A DNA stretch of 64,000 nucleotides from the NCBI GenBank assembly GCA_018267095.1, contig JAFDZC010000018.1, positions 62,001 through 126,000 of the forward strand, read 5' to 3'. Numbering within the stretch: the stretch's first letter is position 1; each line of letters begins with the position of its first letter. The position numbers were made by a program, and so were the translations under genes. Below, in pieces: positions 26,470-35,050 of this stretch. Under the pieces are notes generated by a model. It did not search any database. It had not been told where the DNA came from and saw nothing but the letters and a program-made list of their open reading frames with translations. Source of the stretch: Bacteroidota bacterium. GTDB lineage: Bacteria > Bacteroidota > Bacteroidia > Flavobacteriales > Flavobacteriaceae.

Positions 26470-27602
26470 ACATCATATTTCATCTTCCTCAAAACGCGCA
26501 AAGCTTCTTTGAATGATAAGTAAACACTAGGAAAAGGCTTGAGTAGTAACTTAGCGTCAATGAGTTTTTGTTTGGCATCATCAAAACCATTCAAATAACA
26601 AATCATCATAGTTGCTGGTAAATGTTCTAAGTCTCGAATTTCTCTGTTGGTCAAAGGAATTTTCTTCGACAGTTTTTCAAGCAAAGCCAAAGTCGAATTG
26701 TAAATGTGATACAACATTTTTCGGTTGAACTCAGGCGGTTGAAACAAAAAGGTTCGGTCGATTTTATAGTAACCATTTTCGTAAAACCGAATGGTTTGTT
26801 GTTCGAGCGGATAATAGCTTGTCCGATCATTTAGCCCCAACGGAACGTATTCGGTAATAGTAAAACTATCTTCGTCAAACTCAATGGTTACTTCGTCTAA
26901 GGCTGAATAAAACAATTTAATTTGCTCATTAATCAGCTCAATATCTACTCGAGACAGAAAGGTTTTCTCTCTAATTCGTTTGGGAATTCCGGCCCAACAA
27001 ATCACAAAGAACTCTTTAAAAACGAGATATTTTGAGTTCAAATCTTTATGCCTAAAATTCATAAAGTCAATGACACCATCTAAGGTGAGACCGATGCTGT
27101 TGCGCGAATTATTTTCAATTCCGATGACGGTTTCTGTATTTTGATGATTGCGGTCTAAATCACCTTCAACCGGAATGGTGTTGCTGCCAATCCGGACAAA
27201 GACCGTGTTTGGTAATATCGTATGAATTCCCTTTTTAAAAAAAGAAACTTTGCTATTGGGTTTTATGGTTACCAAACCCACCACTTTGTCTTTGGGTAAA
27301 TTCGGAAAAGGAACATTTTCGTATTGAATCGTTGGCGGATTTTCTAAAAAGGCATTCACCAAGTTTTGAATCCGGCTGTCATCAAAGAAATCATCGCCCA
27401 CAATCTCGTTGTCTTGGTCTTCAACACCCACAACGATGTATGAATTATTGCTCGGATTTGAATTCGATAAGCCACAAATATGCTTGAGAAACTTAGCCTT
27501 ACCTTCGCGCGAGTGCAAATTCAACTGACGCTTTTTGTCATAAAAACTGTTCTCATCGTGATGAGCCAATAAATTTTTAATCAAAAGGCGCTTATTAATC
27601 AT
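26463..27602 (-). CDS. AlbA_2 (Schlafen-type) domain protein
   Basis: A 379-residue cytoplasmic protein. The N-terminal part (about 15-135) fits the AlbA_2 putative DNA-binding/ATP-binding domain: FLKHICGLSNS, SYIVVGVEDQDNEIVG, DKVVGLVTIKP and VFVRIGSNTIPVEG in the expected order. The rest (about 150-379) is helical with no motif that I can name. Proteins of this type occur widely in Bacteroidetes; some AlbA_2 proteins are transcription regulators, others are linked to nucleic-acid cleavage or defence, and the sequence does not decide. It is 10 bp downstream of the aldo/keto reductase and likely co-transcribed. Confidence 0.8.
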   Translation of the reverse strand: MINKRLLIKNLLAHHDENSFYDKKRQLNLHSREGKAKFLKHICGLSNSNPSNNSYIVVGVEDQDNEIVGDDFFDDSRIQNLVNAFLENPPTIQYENVPFPNLPKDKVVGLVTIKPNSKVSFFKKGIHTILPNTVFVRIGSNTIPVEGDLDRNHQNTETVIGIENNSRNSIGLTLDGVIDFMNFRHKDLNSKYLVFKEFFVICWAGIPKRIREKTFLSRVDIELINEQIKLFYSALDEVTIEFDEDSFTITEYVPLGLNDRTSYYPLEQQTIRFYENGYYKIDRTFLFQPPEFNRKMLYHIYNSTLALLEKLSKKIPLTNREIRDLEHLPATMMICYLNGFDDAKQKLIDAKLLLKPFPSVYLSFKEALRVLRKMKYDVQ

Positions 27603-27612
27603 TACTCAAAAT

Positions 27613-28488
27613 TTAAGGAACTTTGTTTCCGGCGCTCTCCACCCAAATGGCAAACCAATCTTGAATGTCTAGGTTGATTTCAATGGCGCGGGGTAAATTC
27701 TTAATTCTTTGCGCATCAGTCGTTCCACAAACCGGCAAAATTCCCGCCGGATGTTTTAAAATCCAAGCCAACAAAATCACATCTGAAGTAGTGTTGTGTT
27801 GTTCGGCTAGTTGCTCAGCGATTTTTTTGACACGCAATGATTTTTCATCTTCACTTTTAAAAGCAGTACCGAGCGGACTCCAAGCCATCGGAATAATGCT
27901 GTTAAGTTGCATATAGTCTAAACTACCGTTGAGCATTGCTTCGAGATTTGTAGCCGAAAATTGAATTTGATTATAATGTACCGGCGTGGTTTTTTGAATC
28001 AAATCAGTTTGCATCGTTGTAAAATTCGAAACACCAAAATCTTTTATTTTTCCGCTCGATATTAATTTTTCAACGGCTGAGGCAATTTCTTCGGCGCGCA
28101 TCAATGGGCTGGGGCGATGCAAAAGCAATAAATCTAAATAATCCGTTTGCAGATTTTGAAGCGATTGCTCAACCGACCAAATAATGTAATCTTCAGAATA
28201 ATCGTAGTGCTTAATTCTGTTGTTTCGAATCTCGGCAGTGTACTGTATACCACATTTGGAAATGAGTTGAATTTCTGTTCTAGAAACCCCAGAATCTTTA
28301 AAAGCCTTTCCAAAAGCCGCCTCTGTGGTATATCCTCCGTATATGTCTGCATGGTCAAAAGTACTGATGCCCGCATCAAGGCAAACATGCATTAGTGAAG
28401 ACATTTCAGCGGTGTTTAAATTCTTTCCCCAAACACCCCAAGTCATCGTGCCGGCAATGATTTTAGAAAATGGATTTTTATGAGTCAT
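27613..28488 (-). CDS. aldo/keto reductase (YdhF-like oxidoreductase)
   Basis: A 291-residue NADPH-dependent TIM-barrel reductase. The catalytic tetrad is visible: Asp and Tyr in FDHADIYGGYT, Lys in ISKCGI, and His in LLLHRPSPLM; the family segment FGVSNFT and the cofactor-binding WSPLG are also present. The substrate is a carbonyl compound that cannot be specified. It is the first gene of a two-gene unit and diverges from the MoxR-Bat operon. Confidence 0.9.
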   Translation of the reverse strand: MTHKNPFSKIIAGTMTWGVWGKNLNTAEMSSLMHVCLDAGISTFDHADIYGGYTTEAAFGKAFKDSGVSRTEIQLISKCGIQYTAEIRNNRIKHYDYSEDYIIWSVEQSLQNLQTDYLDLLLLHRPSPLMRAEEIASAVEKLISSGKIKDFGVSNFTTMQTDLIQKTTPVHYNQIQFSATNLEAMLNGSLDYMQLNSIIPMAWSPLGTAFKSEDEKSLRVKKIAEQLAEQHNTTSDVILLAWILKHPAGILPVCGTTDAQRIKNLPRAIEINLDIQDWFAIWVESAGNKVP

Positions 28489-28638
28489 TAGTTTTTTATC
28501 TATGAGCTTAAAAGTCGCTTTGAAGTTACGGTTTTAAAGTTCTTAAAAATATAAAAATGCTATCACAAATCATCCTTAAAATTGAAGGAATGCGGGAACT
28601 TTTAACCATTCTTTAACATCTAGCTTCTGAAAAAAAAT

Positions 28639-28646
28639 TCAATTTG
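28639..28646 (+). promoter_or_regulatory. possible -7 element of the MoxR-Bat operon
   Basis: TCAATTTG differs from TAnnTTTG by one base and lies 47 bp before the moxR start. Weak support. Confidence 0.3.
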
Positions 28647-28692
28647 CACCGTCAATTTTAACAGTACCTCAGTACCATTAATAACAGTAAAA

Positions 28693-29697
28693 ATGGAAGA
28701 AACAACTGCAACGCTAGACATTCGTGCGATCAATGAAAAAATAGAAAGAGAAAGCGCCTTTATTGATTTGCTTTCCATGGAAATGAATAAAGTTATCGTC
28801 GGTCAAAAACACATGGTAGAGCGCTTGCTCATCGGATTGTTGGGGCAAGGCCACATTCTTTTAGAAGGCGTTCCCGGATTGGCCAAAACACTCGCCATTA
28901 ATACGCTTTCAAAAGCGGTGCACGGTTCGTTTAGCCGTATTCAGTTTACCCCTGATTTATTGCCGGCGGATGTGGTGGGAACCATGATTTACAACATCAA
29001 GCAAAACGAATTTTCCATCAAAAAAGGACCGATTTTCGCCAATTTTGTTTTGGCCGATGAGATCAACCGAGCGCCGGCCAAAGTGCAATCGGCTTTGCTT
29101 GAAGCCATGCAAGAGAAACAAGTAACCATTGGTGATACCACCTTTAAACTCGACCAGCCGTTTTTGGTATTGGCTACACAAAACCCCATTGAACAAGAAG
29201 GAACTTATCCGCTTCCGGAAGCACAAGTCGATCGTTTTATGCTCAAAACCGTGATTGACTATCCAAAAATGGAAGAAGAACGACTCGTTATTCGTCAAAA
29301 CCTCAATGGTGGCGGAGAAAAAGTGACACCAGTCGTTTCAGTAGAGCAAATCATCAAAGCCCAACAAACCGTCCGAGAAGTCTACATGGATGAAAAAATT
29401 GAAAAATACATTCTCGATATCATCTTTGCTACACGTCAGCCAGAAAAATACAAGCTCGACAGCATCAAACATCTCATCAGTTACGGAGCTTCACCACGCG
29501 GAAGCATCAACTTGGCTACAGCGGCCAAATGCTACGCGTTTATCAAACGTCGCGGTTATGTAATTCCCGAAGATGTACGTGCGGTAGTGCACGATGTGTT
29601 GCGTCACAGAATAGGTGTTACCTATGAGGCTGAAGCCGAAAACATCACTTCGGTGGACATCATCAATAAAATCGTGAACGAAGTTGAAGTGCCTTAA
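28693..29697 (+). CDS. MoxR family AAA+ ATPase
   Basis: A 334-residue AAA_3 ATPase. Walker A is GVPGLAKT (59-66), Walker B/sensor region is FVLADEINRAPAK, and LATQNPIEQEGTYPLPEAQ is the MoxR signature. MoxR proteins act as chaperone-like ATPases with von Willebrand factor A proteins encoded beside them. It heads an eight-gene operon (MoxR, DUF58, membrane protein, BatA-E) with short gaps or overlaps, so it probably serves the Bat VWA proteins. Confidence 0.96.
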   Translation: MEETTATLDIRAINEKIERESAFIDLLSMEMNKVIVGQKHMVERLLIGLLGQGHILLEGVPGLAKTLAINTLSKAVHGSFSRIQFTPDLLPADVVGTMIYNIKQNEFSIKKGPIFANFVLADEINRAPAKVQSALLEAMQEKQVTIGDTTFKLDQPFLVLATQNPIEQEGTYPLPEAQVDRFMLKTVIDYPKMEEERLVIRQNLNGGGEKVTPVVSVEQIIKAQQTVREVYMDEKIEKYILDIIFATRQPEKYKLDSIKHLISYGASPRGSINLATAAKCYAFIKRRGYVIPEDVRAVVHDVLRHRIGVTYEAEAENITSVDIINKIVNEVEVP

Positions 29698-29755
29698 TAG
29701 TCGCAAAGTTATATAAACAAAGTCGCAAACTGACTTGAAGACATTCGGCTAAATT

Positions 29756-30619
29756 ATGGAAACCAAAGACCTGCTCAAAAAAGTCCGCAAAATTGAAATC
29801 AAAACCCGAAGATTGAGTGATCATATCTTTTCGGGCGAATATCACACGTCTTTTAAAGGGCGCGGGATGACTTTTTCAGAAGTGCGCCAATATCAGTACG
29901 GCGACGATATTCGCGCTATTGATTGGAATGTGACTGCGCGCTACAATGAGCCTTATGTAAAGGTTTTTGAAGAAGAACGCGAACTCACTATGATGCTCAT
30001 GGTCGATATCAGCGGATCGGAGAGTTTTGGAACCAAAGCCGAATTCAAAAAAGACATCATCACTGAAATTGCTGCAACTTTAGCTTTTTCAGCCACCCAA
30101 AACAACGATAAAATCGGGCTCATTTTGTTTACGGATCAAATCGAGTTGTACATTCCGCCGCAAAAAGGGCGCTCGCATGTATTGCGCATCATTCGTGAGC
30201 TGATTGAATTCAAGCCCAAAAGCGCCAAAACGGATTTGGCACAGGCGCTTCGGTTTTTATCGAGTACCCAAAAAAAGAAAGCGATTGTTTTTGTGCTCTC
30301 AGATTTTATGACTTCTGATTATGAGCAAACTTTGAAAATAGCTTCTAAAAAGCACGACATCACAGGCATTCGTGTTTATGACGTCCGCGAAGAAAAAATG
30401 CCCAATTTAGGTATGGTTCCGATGCAAGACGCCGAAACCGGAGCGATTGCTTGGATCAATACCGCATCTGCAACTGTTCGCGCTCATTATGAAAAACACT
30501 ACCGAGAACAGCTTCAGTATTTCAAAGAAACCTTTTCAAAATCAGGTTCCGGAGTTGTGGACACCCGTGTTGACGAGAGTTATGTTACCAAATTATTAGG
30601 TTATTTTAAATCGAGATAA
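29756..30619 (+). CDS. DUF58 domain-containing protein
   Basis: A 287-residue DUF58 protein with a VWA-like fold: GRGMTFSEVRQYQYGDDIR and DWNVTARYNEPYVKVFEEER are the family signature, and MVDISGSESFG holds a MIDAS-like DxSGS motif. It normally pairs with MoxR in Bat-type operons and is probably soluble or membrane associated. 58 bp after moxR, 13 bp before the next gene. Confidence 0.95.
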   Translation: METKDLLKKVRKIEIKTRRLSDHIFSGEYHTSFKGRGMTFSEVRQYQYGDDIRAIDWNVTARYNEPYVKVFEEERELTMMLMVDISGSESFGTKAEFKKDIITEIAATLAFSATQNNDKIGLILFTDQIELYIPPQKGRSHVLRIIRELIEFKPKSAKTDLAQALRFLSSTQKKKAIVFVLSDFMTSDYEQTLKIASKKHDITGIRVYDVREEKMPNLGMVPMQDAETGAIAWINTASATVRAHYEKHYREQLQYFKETFSKSGSGVVDTRVDESYVTKLLGYFKSR

Positions 30620-30632
30620 TTGTTTCAAACAC

Positions 30633-32267
30633 ATGAGAAGTAAACTATTAATTCTGGGAATACTGTTCTGTGCTATGAGCTTGACGGCTCAACAAAAACA
30701 ATTGTCCACCAGTCTCGACAAAACCAAAAATAAAATTGGAGCCGAGTTTAAGCTAACACTTAAAACAACGGTAGACACTTCGGCCAGAGTGGTTTTTCCC
30801 GAACCCAAAACGCTCGGTGCGCTTGAAGTAATCAATTCCTATAAAATTGATACCGTTGACCAAGGAAGTCGCCGCGAACTTATCAAAAAATACGGATTAA
30901 CACAATTTGACAGCGGTCGATACGCAGTGCCTAGCATCAAAGTACTCATCAACAACAAACCCTACTATTCAGATAGTTTGCGCGTTGAGGTCAACAATGT
31001 TCAGGTGGATACTTTGCGCCAAAAAATGTACGATATCAAACCCATTGCCGCGGCTCCGTCTGATTACTCTTGGCTTTGGAAGTGGCTCATCGCCTTGGCT
31101 GTTTTGGTTGGTTTGGCTTGGCTTGTTTATCGATTCGTCAAAAATCGTCAGAAGAAAAAAATAGAAGAAGAAGTCTATAAAACGCCCATCGAAAAAGCAA
31201 CAATTTTACTCAATACCCTAGAGCAAAAACAGCTTTGGCAAAAAGGCGAAATCAAAGAATACTACAGCGAACTCACCAATATTGCTCGAAATTACATTGA
31301 AGAAGCCATTGAAATTCCGGCCATGGAAAGCACCACAGCCGAGCTCATCGAGGCTCTGCAACGCGCGTCGGTCAAAAAGAAAATGACTCTAACACCCGAA
31401 ACCGTTGAGAATTTACAACGCGTTTTACAACAAGCCGATTTGGTCAAATTTGCCAAATCAAAACCGCTTGATTTTGAAATTGCCGAAGACCGCAAAAAGA
31501 TTGAAAAAACCATTGTAACCCTTGATCAGTCTATCCCGGCTGTTGAGGTGGTGGAAGAAGAATCATTGCTCAACGAAATGCAACGTCAAGAGCAAATCAA
31601 ACAGCAATTGCGCAAGAAAAGAAAGAAACGTATCGTTGTTGTAACGGTTTTTGTTTTTTCATTTATGATTGCGGCTTTTACCGGAGCTGTATTGGTCAAA
31701 GGCTACACTTATGTCAAAGACACCATCATCGGCAATAGTTCAAAAGAATTGCTAGAAGGCGAATGGATTACCAGTGAATACGGAAATCCCGGAGTGGTCA
31801 TCAGTACGCCTCATGTACTTACGCGTGTTGATGTAAGCAAAACGCTCCCGGCAGAAGGAATGGCACTCATTAAAGAAATGCAGAGTTTTATTTTCGGAAG
31901 TTTGAAGGCCAGATTTATGGTCATGATTTCAACCACAAAACTCAAACAATCGGGCGAAATAGATTTGAACAAGGCGAGCGAAGTTTCAATGCAATATTAT
32001 CAAATGCTTGGTGCTCAGAACATGATTGTCAAGCAAGAAGAATTTTCAACCAAAGAAGGACTTAAGGGTATGCGCTCATACGGAACCTTCTCTATGATTG
32101 ATAAAATCACCAAGAGCAGCAGCAAATTTTATTATGAAGTTTTGCTCTTTAATCAAGAAGGAGGTTTGCAGCAAATCACTTTGGTGTATGAAGAAGGTGA
32201 TCAATATGCCGGACAAATGAGCGAGCGCATCTTAAATTCAGTTGAACTCAGAAAAGCACAGCCATGA
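30633..32267 (+). CDS. membrane protein of the Bat operon
   Basis: A 544-residue protein with signal peptide (about 1-19), an N-terminal beta-rich BatD-like periplasmic part (about 20-140), a transmembrane helix (about 147-165), a helical cytoplasmic part (about 170-325) and a second transmembrane helix (about 331-355; IVVVTVFVFSF), then a C-terminal domain of unknown type. This position, between DUF58 and BatA, is occupied by a similar conserved protein in Bacteroidetes Bat operons. It may sense or anchor the complex at the inner membrane. Its stop overlaps the batA start (ATGA). Confidence 0.8.
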   Translation: MRSKLLILGILFCAMSLTAQQKQLSTSLDKTKNKIGAEFKLTLKTTVDTSARVVFPEPKTLGALEVINSYKIDTVDQGSRRELIKKYGLTQFDSGRYAVPSIKVLINNKPYYSDSLRVEVNNVQVDTLRQKMYDIKPIAAAPSDYSWLWKWLIALAVLVGLAWLVYRFVKNRQKKKIEEEVYKTPIEKATILLNTLEQKQLWQKGEIKEYYSELTNIARNYIEEAIEIPAMESTTAELIEALQRASVKKKMTLTPETVENLQRVLQQADLVKFAKSKPLDFEIAEDRKKIEKTIVTLDQSIPAVEVVEEESLLNEMQRQEQIKQQLRKKRKKRIVVVTVFVFSFMIAAFTGAVLVKGYTYVKDTIIGNSSKELLEGEWITSEYGNPGVVISTPHVLTRVDVSKTLPAEGMALIKEMQSFIFGSLKARFMVMISTTKLKQSGEIDLNKASEVSMQYYQMLGAQNMIVKQEEFSTKEGLKGMRSYGTFSMIDKITKSSSKFYYEVLLFNQEGGLQQITLVYEEGDQYAGQMSERILNSVELRKAQP

Positions 32268-33265
32268 TGAAAGAAGTAACCTTTTTAAATCCGCAGTTTT
32301 TCTGGTTGTTTGCACTAATGCCCTTGGCGATTGGTTGGTATATCTGGAAATTCAATCAGCAATCGGCTACACTCAAAATCAGCTCGCTTAAAGGTTTTGG
32401 AAAACCGAGTATGATTGCCCGACTAAAGCCTATTTTGTTTGTTTTGCGATTATTGGCTTTGAGTGCAATTATCGTAGCAATGGCCCGACCAAGAACCGTT
32501 GATGTCAGCAATCAAACCAAAACTACCAAAGGAATCGATATTGTCATCGCGGTGGATGTATCGGGCAGTATGCTGGCCAAAGATCTAAAGCCGAATCGAA
32601 TGGAAGCGCTCAAACGCGTGGCGGCAAATTTTGTCGAAAAACGTCCGAATGACCGCATTGGATTGGTGGTTTATGCAGCTGAAGCCTACACCAAAACTCC
32701 GGTGACCAGTGATAAAGCTATTGTGCTCGATGCAATCAACAGTATTAAATACGACAATACATTGCAAGACGGAACCGGAATAGGGATGGGGCTGACCACT
32801 GCGGTGAATCGACTCAAAGACAGCAAAGCCAAAAGTAAAGTGATTATTTTGCTTACTGACGGAGTCAACAACGCCGGATTTATTGAGCCTGAAACCGCTT
32901 CAGATATCGCTGAGCAATACGGAATAAAAGTTTATACCATCGGCATTGGCACCAACGGAATGGCCGAATTTCCGTATGCCATTGCGCCCAACGGACAGTT
33001 TTTATTCCGAATGATGCAAGTAGAAATTGACGAAAAACTCATGCAAAGCATTGCGCGTAAAACCGGAGGAAAATACTTCCGCGCCACGAGCAACAACAAA
33101 TTGCAACAGATTTATAACGAAATCAATAAACTGGAAACCACCGAAATTCAAGAGTTGCGCTTTTATGACTACGACGAAAAATACCGTTCGTGGGTCTGTG
33201 CTGCCGGCCTATTGCTGTTGCTTGAATTTGGCCTGCGTCAAACCGTTTTTAGAAGTTTTATATAG
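32264..33265 (+). CDS. batA: BatA, VWA domain membrane protein
   Basis: A 333-residue inner-membrane protein with helices near the N-terminus (FFWLFALMPLAIGWYIW; IVAMARP preceded by a second helix) and at the C-terminus (SWVCAAGLLLLLEF). The VWA domain (about 85-300) has a complete MIDAS: DVSGS starting at residue 98, with the later Thr and Asp in LLTDGVNNAG. BatA and BatB are the paired VWA proteins of the aerotolerance operon, first linked to oxygen tolerance in Bacteroides. Overlaps the upstream gene by 4 bp and precedes batB by 2 bp. Confidence 0.93.
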   Translation: MMKEVTFLNPQFFWLFALMPLAIGWYIWKFNQQSATLKISSLKGFGKPSMIARLKPILFVLRLLALSAIIVAMARPRTVDVSNQTKTTKGIDIVIAVDVSGSMLAKDLKPNRMEALKRVAANFVEKRPNDRIGLVVYAAEAYTKTPVTSDKAIVLDAINSIKYDNTLQDGTGIGMGLTTAVNRLKDSKAKSKVIILLTDGVNNAGFIEPETASDIAEQYGIKVYTIGIGTNGMAEFPYAIAPNGQFLFRMMQVEIDEKLMQSIARKTGGKYFRATSNNKLQQIYNEINKLETTEIQELRFYDYDEKYRSWVCAAGLLLLLEFGLRQTVFRSFI

Positions 33266-33267
33266 CC

Positions 33268-34305
33268 ATGTACGAATTAGACGAATCAAAATATCTGTAT
33301 TGGCTGGGCATTTTGCCGGTGTTGGTGCTTGTGTTTTTATATCAGCTTTGGTGGAAACGCAAAAAACAACGCGAATTTGGCGACTTAGCGTTGGTCAAAA
33401 AACTCAGTCCTGAACGGTCGGTGTTTAAACCGTCGCTCAAATTTGCGTTTTTACTTTTGGCATTGTGCGGTTTGATTATGGGCTTGGTCAATCCGAAAAT
33501 CGGCACCAAAATGGAAAAAGTAAAACGCGAAGGCATCGACATTGTTTTTGCAATGGACGTTTCTAAAAGTATGCTCGCCGAAGACGTTGCGCCCAATAGA
33601 TTAGAAAAAAGCAAACAACTTGTTTCGCAAATCATCAACCAACTCGCCAACGACCGCATCGGGATTGTGGCTTATGCCGGAAGCGCGTTTCCGGTTTTGC
33701 CGATTACCAGTGATTACGCTGTTTCTAAGATGTTTTTGCAAAGTATGAATACATCAATAGTTTCATCGCAAGGAACTTCGCTCGAAGACGCAATCAAATT
33801 ATCGGCGTCATATTTTGACAAAAAACACAAAACCAGCAAATTGCTCATTTTGATTTCTGACGGAGAAGATCACTCAGAAGGAGCCGCCGAAGCCGCCGCC
33901 GAAGCGAATAAAATCGGAATGAAAATCATTACCATAGGTGTAGGAACTCCTAAAGGCGGACCGATTCCACTCAAGCAAAACGGAGTCGTGCAGAGCTTTA
34001 AACGCGATCAGAACAACGAAGTGGTCATCACCAAACTCAACGAGCAAAGTTTGCGGGAGATTGCCAAAGAAACCAAAGGCGGATACATCAACGGCAGCAA
34101 TACCAAAGCAGTGTTGGATTATGTCAAAAAAGCCTTAGAAAATATCGAAAAAACGGAATTTGAATCAACCGAAATGGCCGACTTTCAATCGCAATTTCAG
34201 TGGTTTTTAGGTTTTGCCTTTTTGCTGTTGTTCTGCGATATTTTCTTGCTCGAGCGCAGAACCGAGTGGATTCAGAAGTTGAACCTGTTTAATGAAAAAG
34301 AATGA
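33268..34305 (+). CDS. batB: BatB, VWA domain membrane protein
   Basis: A 345-residue paralogue of BatA. N-terminal helices (YWLGILPVLVLVFLYQLWW and FAFLLLALCGLIMGLV), VWA domain (about 85-290) with MIDAS DVSKS from residue 97 (canonical DxSxS) and LILISDGEDHSEGA, and a C-terminal helix (FLGFAFLLLFCDIFLL). It overlaps batC by 4 bp (ATGA). Confidence 0.93.
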   Translation: MYELDESKYLYWLGILPVLVLVFLYQLWWKRKKQREFGDLALVKKLSPERSVFKPSLKFAFLLLALCGLIMGLVNPKIGTKMEKVKREGIDIVFAMDVSKSMLAEDVAPNRLEKSKQLVSQIINQLANDRIGIVAYAGSAFPVLPITSDYAVSKMFLQSMNTSIVSSQGTSLEDAIKLSASYFDKKHKTSKLLILISDGEDHSEGAAEAAAEANKIGMKIITIGVGTPKGGPIPLKQNGVVQSFKRDQNNEVVITKLNEQSLREIAKETKGGYINGSNTKAVLDYVKKALENIEKTEFESTEMADFQSQFQWFLGFAFLLLFCDIFLLERRTEWIQKLNLFNEKE

Positions 34306-35048
34306 TGAAGCAATTATTCATATATGGTTTATTTTTTCTTTCTTTGGCCGGTTTCGCTCAAAAAAAAGACAAGCATTTAACCCAAGGAAATGACGATTTC
34401 TCGGATAAAAGCTATAGTTCGGCTGAGGCAGAATACCGTCAATCTTTGGCACAAAATCAAGCAAACGCTGCCGCGGCATATAATTTAGGCAATTCGATTT
34501 ACCGACAAAACCAACCGGCTGAGGCCAAATATTCGTTTGCCAAAGCCGTCAAAAGCGCGCAAACCAAAGAACAGAAATATCAGGCGTATCACAATTTAGG
34601 CAACAGCTTGATGCAAGAAAAAGATTATGCTGGCGCTGTTGAGGCTTATAAAAATGCTTTGCGCAACAATCCGTCTGACGAACAAACGCGGTATAATTTT
34701 GCTTTGGCCAAGAAAATGCTCAAAGACAATCCGCCAAAGCAAGACAAAAAAGACGATAAAAAGGAGAATAAAAAAGACAACAAACAAGATCAGAAAAAGC
34801 AAGATCAAGATAAAAAAGACGATCAAAACAAAGATCAAAAAGATAAAAAAGACGGCAATCAAGACAAGAAAGACGATCAAGGAAATCAAGACCAACCCAA
34901 CCAGCCCAAACCAAAACCGGGTGGAATTTCAAAAGAAAGATTGCAGAATTTGCTCGATGCCGTAAACAACGAAGAAAAGAAAATTCAAGATAAAGTTAAC
35001 GCTAAAAAAGTCAAAGGAAGACCGGTACAAACCGAAAAAGATTGGTAA
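34302..35048 (+). CDS. batC: BatC, TPR protein with charged tail
   Basis: A 248-residue exported protein. A signal peptide (about 1-19) is followed by three TPR repeats (about 25-140; AAAYNLGNSIYRQNQPAEA, AYHNLGNSLMQEKDYAGAV) and a long Lys/Asp/Gln-rich, unstructured tail (about 145-210) made of KKDD/QDK-type repeats, ending in a short helical segment. TPR proteins of Bat operons are thought to scaffold the complex. The tail is translated from an A-rich stretch that also produces long spurious frames. Confidence 0.92.
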   Translation: MMKQLFIYGLFFLSLAGFAQKKDKHLTQGNDDFSDKSYSSAEAEYRQSLAQNQANAAAAYNLGNSIYRQNQPAEAKYSFAKAVKSAQTKEQKYQAYHNLGNSLMQEKDYAGAVEAYKNALRNNPSDEQTRYNFALAKKMLKDNPPKQDKKDDKKENKKDNKQDQKKQDQDKKDDQNKDQKDKKDGNQDKKDDQGNQDQPNQPKPKPGGISKERLQNLLDAVNNEEKKIQDKVNAKKVKGRPVQTEKDW

Positions 35049-35050
35049 AA

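Noticed and set aside
34596-34965. Extra genes in other frames inside batC
   Set aside because: Long open frames there come from the low-complexity Lys/Asp/Gln coding repeats and have biased, non-protein-like composition.
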